Positions 53,600 through 64,000 of a stretch of DNA of 64,000 nt are shown one piece after another. The stretch covers positions 1,873,501-1,937,500 of the forward strand of contig PUQB01000001.1 in NCBI GenBank assembly GCA_003024785.1. The letters run 5' to 3'. The stretch's first letter is position 1. Every line of letters starts with the position of its first letter. A program made the position numbers and the translations under genes. The stretch comes from Selaginella tamariscina (taxonomy: Eukaryota; Streptophyta; Lycopodiopsida; Selaginellales; Selaginellaceae). The notes beneath the pieces were generated by a model. It worked only from the letters and a program-made list of their open reading frames with translations. It was not told the DNA's origin and ran no database searches.

Positions 53600-53804
53600 A
53601 GAAAGAGCAGATATATATTTAGAAATGTCAGATATATTCAGCTACAAAAACCTTGTTTATATACAAGAGACCTCTTGCCACGTGGCACATATGTGACACG
53701 TGGCACTGACACATGGGGCCAGATCACCACCCATGTGTCATTATGCATGTGTGTATATACACATGCATATATACATTACATTACATAATATACAGTATCT
53801 TACA
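53600..53804 (-). repeat. 3' LTR of element B
   Basis: 205 bases. It contains CCACGTGGCAC and GACACGTGGCAC (two G-box cores) and an 11-bp inverted repeat, TGACACATGGG (53707-53717) with CCCATGTGTCA (53730-53740), plus a GTGTATATACAC near-palindrome. Confidence 0.9.
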
Positions 53805-54007
53805 TTATCCTCCCTCTACAGCTGTGTAGATGGTGATGGAATTGATGGTCCTGGATCCGTGTGAGCTGGGCCATCTAAGGTATGACCGAATGTATTCAAC
53901 GAGTCTCAAACGACAAACCGTTACATTCGAACTACGTGAACTATCTCAACCTCATGAGATCTCACCAACTGTACCTGATACACCTGAGGACCAACCTTTC
54001 GGAGTAC

Positions 54008-57000
54008 TCAGTAGGGACCAAGCCACTTATGTAATAAACCAGTTGCAAGCCTAGGTGCAGTCAACTTGGGAAAACATACCAGTACTAAGTCACCATCAGC
54101 ATAGTCTGGTGGAATTTGATGTCGTGCATTGTAAGAAGATTGTTGCCGTATTTGAGCTCGACCAAGATGTTCAGTAGACTTACACGTAGAAGAGGCAAGA
54201 TAGCATCCAAATGTCGAGCCCACATTTTTGCATCCTCGGCACGTGGCAGATTCAATGATAATCCCAATTCACTAGGCAACTTAGGATCATATCCATACAA
54301 TGCCTTGAATGGAGAGATACCAATCGAACTCTGAATGCCTGTTACATAAGCAAATCTCAAGCATCGCAAATATCAATCCCAGTCAGTGTAATTGAAGTTC
54401 ACATACGAGATCATACCCTTGAAGGTCGATTCAATCGCTCACCAAACCATCAGTTTGTGGATGATATGGAGAGGCAAATGATGTTTTACCCCTAACCTCT
54501 CACACAACACTCAGAATACCTCTGCAATGAAAGCGGGCCATTATCTGATAACATCCGCTCTGGACAAGAATGCTGCAAAACCACATTATCGAACAAAAAA
54601 AAGCTGTTGACATGGCAGTTGCATCCAAGAGCACCAACCTCCACCCAACGAGTTAAATAATCGGATACAACAATGATGTACTGGTTACCTTGAGAAGAAC
54701 GTGGAAAAGGTCCCATTAAATCCATGCAATTAACTCAAAAGGGCGAGAGACGTTGATGGATTCTAACACCCCCATGGCCCGAGTCGTAGAGGAATTCCGA
54801 GTTTGACAAATGGGACAGCTTTGAATATACCTGATCACATCACCACGCATGCTAGGCCAATAAAAGGATCTGCGAGCTTCTCCAACACTCGTTGGTGACC
54901 AAGATGACCTCCAACAATAGGCGAATCATGATATGCTCGAAGAAGGTGTGGAACATATGTAGAGGGCATACAGCCAACGCCATCTGTCTTCTGGATTTGT
55001 CCCAATAAAATACAATAAACCATCCTGAAGTCGAAACTGAGCATGATATTGTCGAAACCGAGGTTCGGAAGAAGGATTTGCAAACGCATCCCGTAATTGC
55101 CTCGTCCACGGTTCACGTTTTTGGGCATCCTGCCACTGTTCCAAGGATGGTAAGTCGGCATCGAATACCTGAGGGGCTTGTATCAAACCGAACGCTGCAG
55201 CGACTGCATGAGCAGGCAAAGTGGAATCAGAAAGGGGTGCTCGAGAAAGTGCATCCGCATCCACCATTGTTCGCCCAGGCCTGTGCACCACCTTAAAGTT
55301 ATATACTTGGAGACGTAATGCCCATCTGGCTACACGACCCACTAAATTCTTCCGTTTTAACAAGGAAGTGACAGCAGCATGATCACACTCCAAAAGTGTT
55401 TCACTCCCATGTAAGTAGGCATGAAGTCGTTCTCAAAAAAACAGCAGCAAGGCATTCTTTTTCAGTAGTGGAATAATTCCGCTCAGCCGGCGTGAGTACT
55501 CGACTAATGTAAGCCACCGGGTGTCGAAGAATCCACAGCATCAGTTTGCATCAATACACCACCAATACCAACATCTGAGGCATCTACTCGTAAAATGAAC
55601 GGACGAGTAAAATCTGGGTATTGAAGCAATGGTGGAGTTGTCAGGAACTCTTTTAACTGGTCAAATGCCTGCTGACACCTGCGAGTCCACCTGAAAGATA
55701 CCTGTGGAACTAACTCCCGAAGAGGGGCAGTTCGATCAGTGAGATGATCGATGAATCGACCCAAGTACTGCACCGTGCCCAAGAAACGCTGGACTTCCTG
55801 TACTGTACGGGGACGAGGGAACTCTCGAACAGCTCGCAACTTCATTGGATCCACCTGTAAACCCTCTCGAGATATACGGTAACCCAAGTAAGTGGTGTCG
55901 GTCGAACCAAACACACACTTTTCAAGTTTCAACTTCAGGCCAACTTCTCGAAATCGATCAAGAACGCGCCGTACATCACGAATGTGATCCTCCCAAGAAC
56001 CAGACCCATGAATGAGCACATCGTCGATAAAATCGGCAGTGATATCAGGCATATCGGAAAGAAGCTCATCCATCATGCGTTGAAAGGTGGCAGGAGCTGA
56101 AGTCAATCCAAAAGGCATGACCAAAAACTCGTAAAGACCAAATGGTGTCCGGAAGGCCGTTTTTGGAATATCCTCCTCAGCCATAGGAACCTGCCAATAT
56201 CCTGATGCCAAATCCAACTTAGTAAACCATCGACTCTGACCCAAACGATCTAATAGATCGGCAGAGTTCGGAAGTGGATAGACATCTTTGATGGTAACAG
56301 AGGTCGGTAATCCACACAAAATCGTAGAGATCCATCAGGCTTGGGAACCAAATGAGGTTCACATGCCCATGGACTCCGTGATGGACGACACACCCGCTTA
56401 CCGATCATATCTGTAACAGCTGTTCGCATGGCTGATAACTCTTTTGGTGACCTGCGTCGAACCGGGACTTTGAAAGGCTTTGCATTGCCGTGGGTATACA
56501 GTGTCGAGTCTTCACACGTGCACCTTGGGACAGATCAAATTTGAACAAACTTGCATACTGCTCTTAAGTTGTTCGATGCATTGTGCTCGACACTCAGGTG
56601 AGGATCCGACATTTGAACCTATTGAGATGAACACCACCCAAGACTAGAATCAAAGGAGCTTATGCATGATATAAACAGCAACAAACTTCTCTGGACGTAA
56701 AGGAATAGACTGCAGAGACACAAACTCCAAGCGTAATAAGGAGGAGAGAGTAAAAAAATCACACATACCTTTCGACTACTTCAACCAATCACATCCCAAA
56801 ATAATGTCAAGACCTGGGAAGGGACAACCCTAAGAGACCCAAAGGGAAACTTACGATTGTCACTCAAAACCAGCATAGTCGAAGTGGTGTACTGTGATAC
56901 TGCACGAGATTGCCATTACTATATAAAATGTGCAAGACCTTATCTGCACGTCTTAAGGGTAATGAGCACCGATGCGCTAGAGAAGTAGTTATGAAAGACA

Positions 57001-57046
57001 TATTGGATCCTGTATCCACAAGCACTGTGACTGAAAGATCATTCAC
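54008..57046 (-). pseudogene. pol remnants of element B
   Basis: Protease VTVLVDTGSNMSFI at about 57030. Long reverse transcriptase frame 55504-56319: SRWFTKLDLASGYWQVPMA, TPFGLYEFLVMPFGLTSAPA, catalytic FIDDVLIHG, TTYLGYRISREGLQVDP, VQRFLGTVQYLGRFIDHL and [18 protein letters not shown]. The RNase H end and linker have VVHRPGRTMVDADALSRAPL (about 55270). Integrase pieces are at 54492-54725 (MDLMGPFPRSSQGNQYIIVV, PERMLSDNGP) and 54008-54369. Frame shifts separate the blocks. Confidence 0.9.
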
Positions 57047-57414
57047 TCGTGCAGAAAATGTGAAAACTGGATGATCTGGTGGAACTTACAAACCTTGATA
57101 TGCATAGCGGAAAAAGTATGGAGGTGAAGTTTCCATCGCAGGGGATCCCTCCGTCGCCCATACGATTACTGGTTTTCTGCAACAGATCCATCTGCAAGAG
57201 AGGCTTCGTTATTTGGAAGCTCATCATCAGACATAATGGCTGCCACAGGCACACCATCCGGAACATATGGTCGCCAGCCTGGATGTGGTGGACGCCAATC
57301 AGGATACACATCGCATGCCCGTCAAGTATGTCTAGGTGCCCAACAGGCCCAACAATGAACTTGATTGGGTCGACCTACATTGTTCCGATTCCTCCTGTCA
57401 CGAATCCGTGGATT

Positions 57415-58247
57415 TTAACCACCACGGGCAAGAACTGGAGCAGGTGCAGGACGATTTCGTGGAGGTGGTCCACGGGGTGGGCCCCGAGGTCGACCACGAA
57501 AGGCTTGTCGTGTGGGCACATATGCAGCAGCGTCAACCTCCATTGGATCAACACGATGAACAAGAGGAGCAGGTAACCCAAGGGGACCACAACCCTCACT
57601 AGGCACCAACTCAAAACGTTGAGCTAGTGCAAAAGCTTCTTCCAATGTGGTAGGACGAAGAGCCCGAATGAATCGAACAAGTTTGGGTTGCATAGTTGGC
57701 CATAACATACCGAGCTTAATGGGCTCAGGCATGTTAAGATATGCATGTCAAGCTAAATCCCGAACCTAATACTGAACTGCATAATAGATTCACCAGGATG
57801 TTGTCGTATCGCATGCAGTTGTTGGAAAGCATCATCTGAATCCTCAACTTTGCCAAATGTACGTTTGAGGCATTCTGTTAACCGATTACTATTGGCTTGA
57901 ATCTCCGCAGCCAATCCATTATACCACTTGAGTGCAGGGCCTTCCAAACATGTAGGGAATTCTCTAAGAGCACGAGCCTCATCCCAACCATGGTAACAAA
58001 TAATAACTTGGAAATGATCAAACCAGTGGTATACATCATCTCTTAGATCACCACAAAAAGATCGGGGTCGAACCCTCAGATTTGTGGCATGTAAAGAAGA
58101 TGAAGGAGTACTAGAAGTAGATCCCTCGGCAGGAGGCTCAGGCGGGGAAGAGGAGGACAAACCCTCAACAAAGCGCTCCAACAACTTAGTTTGTGCATCA
58201 ATAGCAGTAGCAATAATACTAAAAGCCGTCTCCATATTCATTGTCAT
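57415..58247 (-). pseudogene. gag of element B
   Basis: Begins near 58247 with MNMETAFSIIATAIDAQTKL, then a Ser/Pro-rich linker and a capsid-like region (DDVYHWFDHFQVII, ALKWYNGLAAEI, AFQQLHAIRQHPGESIMQF). A frame shift at about 57755 separates IKLGMLWPTMQPKLVRFIRA and an Arg/Pro-rich tail (RGRPRGPPRGPPPRNRP). A zinc knuckle is not evident in the open part. Confidence 0.82.
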
Positions 58248-58306
58248 GAAAACAAGAAAAGGAAAAGGAAAAGGCAAAAGAAAGGAATACCCAACTTCTC
58301 CACCAA

Positions 58307-58511
58307 TGAAAGAGCAGATATATATTCAAAAATGTCAAATATATCAACTATAAAAACCCTGCTTATATACAGGAGACCTCCTGCCATGTGGCACACGTGC
58401 AACACATGGAGCTGACACATGGGGGCCAGATCACCACCCATGTGTCACTACGCATGTGTGTATATACACATGCGTATATACATTACGTTACATAATATAC
58501 AGTATCTTACA
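58307..58511 (-). repeat. 5' LTR of element B
   Basis: 205 bases beginning TGAAAGAGCAG and ending CTTACA. The inverted repeat TGACACATGGG (58413-58423) with CCCATGTGTCA (58437-58447) is kept, although the G-box region has diverged (CCATGTGGCACACGTGC). Confidence 0.9.
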
Positions 58512-59393
58512 ATATGTACACACATATATACAATATCGTAATAACCATGAAATTTAGGTATGAATTTAGAGTATTAATTATGTTTAATATGTAATAATAA
58601 TGAACATAAAATGGATGATATTTATTTGAGTGGCCCAACACCTATTACATATTTCTTTCTTTTTTATCGTGATATTCATAAACAAAAGAATTATTTACAT
58701 AGTTATTTATATTATATTTTATTATTATTTAAAAATAAATGTGAATTACTAATGTATTCTCTTTTATAATAAATTTTTAAAATTAATGCTAAAACCATCA
58801 GGTTCAAGTGGAACCAACATGACATATGATAAGAGATTTTTAAGAATGGAAATAATTATTAATAAACTTAAACTTTCGAAAAACAAGAAAATAAATTATT
58901 ATATACTAAGTTTTATTATATAGTTCTAATTTTTCCCAGTGTATACTAGTTAGATTAACCTGAACGCACAATCATATGCACTCTATTTCAATTATAATAA
59001 TTATATATTTTATAATAATCTTTATTATTAAAAATGCTGGAATAAAGTTTAGTAAGTTTAATGTATGTTTTTTATTTTAAGCATCTTTTTTCACTAAAAA
59101 ATAATCATAAGTTATTTCCTGATTTATACTTAAAATAAGATTTATATATTTAACAGAAAATACGTATTTAATAAAACCTGTTATAAACTAACTCGTTTTA
59201 AGCTAGTTAACCAACTTAGTTTATTCACTAAACTTAATTATTTTCTTAATTTCCAGGATTAATCACGATCAAAGTGTAGCCCAGAAAAACCGCACAGAGA
59301 CATATAGATGTTACATATATCCTGTGTGTGTTGGCGTACACCACGCACACACACACACAAACACACACATGCAGTATATAGTATATACTATTA
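58512..59393. other. AT-rich spacer
   Basis: About 880 bases of AT-rich DNA between element B and the aldehyde dehydrogenase 3' end, with an AC repeat at 59343-59369. No coding exon is seen. Confidence 0.5.
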
Positions 59394-62486
<3,093 letters not shown>

Positions 62487-64000
62487 TACAACCTGTGTCA
62501 CATAGTAAGCACATACATATACATTTATGTATGCATATATGTATATATTAGGTGTATGAGTACAGAGGGAGATAAATTATTCTAAGCTCTATCAAAGACC
62601 CCAGATATATATACTTCTTACGATGATATATGAGACTGTGCATAGATATAAAGCATCTCTCTCCAAATATACATGTTTTCCATTACCTGTTTCTTGACTA
62701 CTATACAGACACACAAACACACTATTTATATCTCCCAAGATACAACTGTGTGTATGTGTGGTGAGAGAGAGAGAGAGAGAGAGATTCATCAGCATATTAT
62801 CCCCTAAGCTCTTAAAAGACTCCAGTATACAATCACTGCCTTCCTTGCCATTGGAGAAGGTACAAACACACACGCACATGTATATTTATCTATCTATCTA
62901 TTTATCTATAGAGAGAGAGAGAGATGTATAGTGAAAGGAACACAACCACACTCATGTATCGAATGTTTATGCATACATTAATAGATATAGAGGATATAAG
63001 CCTTCCCAATGTATAATGTGTATACATATATGAATATGGACTTCTTGAACGTGTAGAGAGAGAGATGTATAGAAACTTACTCTCGAACCTGTTTACGAAA
63101 ACCGTCACAAGAAAGATATACACACAACATACATATATCCACACACATGCACACACGCACACGCACACACACACACACACCTGTGTTTGGAGAGGAGTCA
63201 CAAGCGCACAGTGGACGCTGCAGCTTTTAGGCGACTTTTGTATGAATTTCAACCTGTGAATTTCGCTGTTCGTTGTTGCAAATGTATTAAAATTAATCCC
63301 CTTAATTCCTGATCTGAAAACAGTTCCCCAACAAGCTGTCATGATCAACAGTCCCACTTTGTTTACCTTTTTCACCCCTGTTATATATATATAAATATAT
63401 ATATGGAATGGGCCCTACTAGGCATGTATAAGAAATCGAAGGGAAATTAATATTTTTCTTAATTTTAAAGGGGGTTTTTTAAGTACATTATTTACATTTT
63501 TTAATTAATATGCACGAAAACTCATTTACATATGTATTTAAATTATTTTTTTTTTCTTTCTACGTTATAACAATAATACATCCTAAATTTCTCTTAAAAA
63601 GTATTGGAATTAAGAAGGGCCATTGTATAAACTTTTAAAAATAACCTCCACTAATCTGTGTTTAATGGGAAACCTTATTAATTAAGTATTCCTAAATTGG
63701 GTTTAATGGGGATAATTAATTAATTATTCCCCTGCATTCTCTCATTTAAATAAAATGTACCGATTTTCGTGTATTCTTGAGAATGTATACCTCCAGTAGC
63801 TGCAGATCTCTTCTAACCTGACCTAATTACAAGCTGTGTTGATGGATTAGCGTTAATTTGACGTCATTAGTGTTAATTAAGCTTTAAGGATTTTATGTAA
63901 AACTGATTCGTTTTATATCAACATATTTTATTATTATTTTTACTGTTATTGTATATATGTGTGTGTGTGTGTGTGAGGACATTATTTAATTTATATATAT
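62487..64000. other. ALDH3 upstream region and AT-rich flank
   Basis: No coding exon is supported. It contains GA repeats at 62763-62785 and 62911-62925 and AC repeats at 63140-63180. The last 600 bases are AT-rich. The acceptor just before the ALDH3 start implies that a non-coding leader exon lies somewhere in 62600-63350; I cannot place it. Confidence 0.5.

Larger units (their letters stand above)
53600..58511 (-). mobile_element. Ty3/gypsy LTR retrotransposon B (decayed)
   Basis: 4.9 kb element in the same orientation as A and related to it in every domain. Both LTRs are 205 bases (53600-53804 and 58307-58511), about 90 per cent alike by eye. The right one begins TGAAAGAG, the left one AGAAAGAG, and both end CTTACA. 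Primer-binding-like TTGGTGGAGAAGTTGGG lies inside the 5' (right) LTR. A purine tract (GAGGGAGGATAA on the minus strand) lies inside the left LTR. ATAT-like flanks are compatible with a target duplication but uninformative in AT-rich DNA. Frames are better kept than in A but still broken. Confidence 0.9.

Overview
This is nuclear DNA of a land plant. The evidence is intron-rich genes with GT..AG introns, a plastid envelope channel (OEP16 type), a plastid ABC ATPase (ABCI10 type), xyloglucan-type GT37 fucosyltransferases, a dirigent protein, plant MED12 and two Ty3/gypsy retroelements. About ten genes in 64 kb, mostly short introns and AT-rich spacers suggest a compact genome, perhaps a non-seed plant; that last point is a guess. 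Introns and spacers carry an exceptional load of (CT)n, (AC)n, (GT)n and (AT)n microsatellites and short tandem duplications.

Layout. 0.5-1.9 kb: bHLH transcription factor (minus). 3.7-6.6 kb: ABCI10-like plastid ABC ATPase with duplicated first exons. 7.2-7.7 kb: dirigent gene. 8.5-11.0 kb: membrane-anchored FkbM/METTL24-like protein. 11.5-14.1 kb: intact GT37 fucosyltransferase. 14.4-15.5 kb: OEP16-like gene (minus). 16.0-17.3 kb: a gene I do not recognise (minus), divergent from a CIP111/AFG2-type AAA+ ATPase at 17.5-21.3 kb. 23.6-38.2 kb: MED12 of the Mediator kinase module, about thirty exons. 40.8-44.9 kb: SURF1, a cytochrome c oxidase assembly factor. 45.3-48.3 kb: a second, frame-broken fucosyltransferase. 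48.3-53.1 kb and 53.6-58.5 kb: two related, decayed Ty3/gypsy elements with very short LTRs, both minus. 59.4-62.5 kb: class 3 aldehyde dehydrogenase (minus).

The genes are housekeeping and wall or defence genes with no sign of operon-like co-function. Several act in organelles (ABCI10, OEP16, SURF1). Several have TAGGGTTT or close telo-box-like elements within tens of bases of the start codon.

Two window-wide properals matter for any reader. First, many conserved coding exons are one base out of frame, usually one base short next to a short homopolymer, so several apparent stops may be consensus errors rather than biology. Second, microsatellites repeatedly begin exactly at 5' splice donors. 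The most distinctive local structures are the inverted copy of ABCI10 exon 1 around an in-frame cassette exon, a perfect 38-bp hairpin in an intron of the second fucosyltransferase, and tandem arrays in introns that copy splice-acceptor-like sequence. I found no CRISPR array, rRNA gene or convincing tRNA gene.
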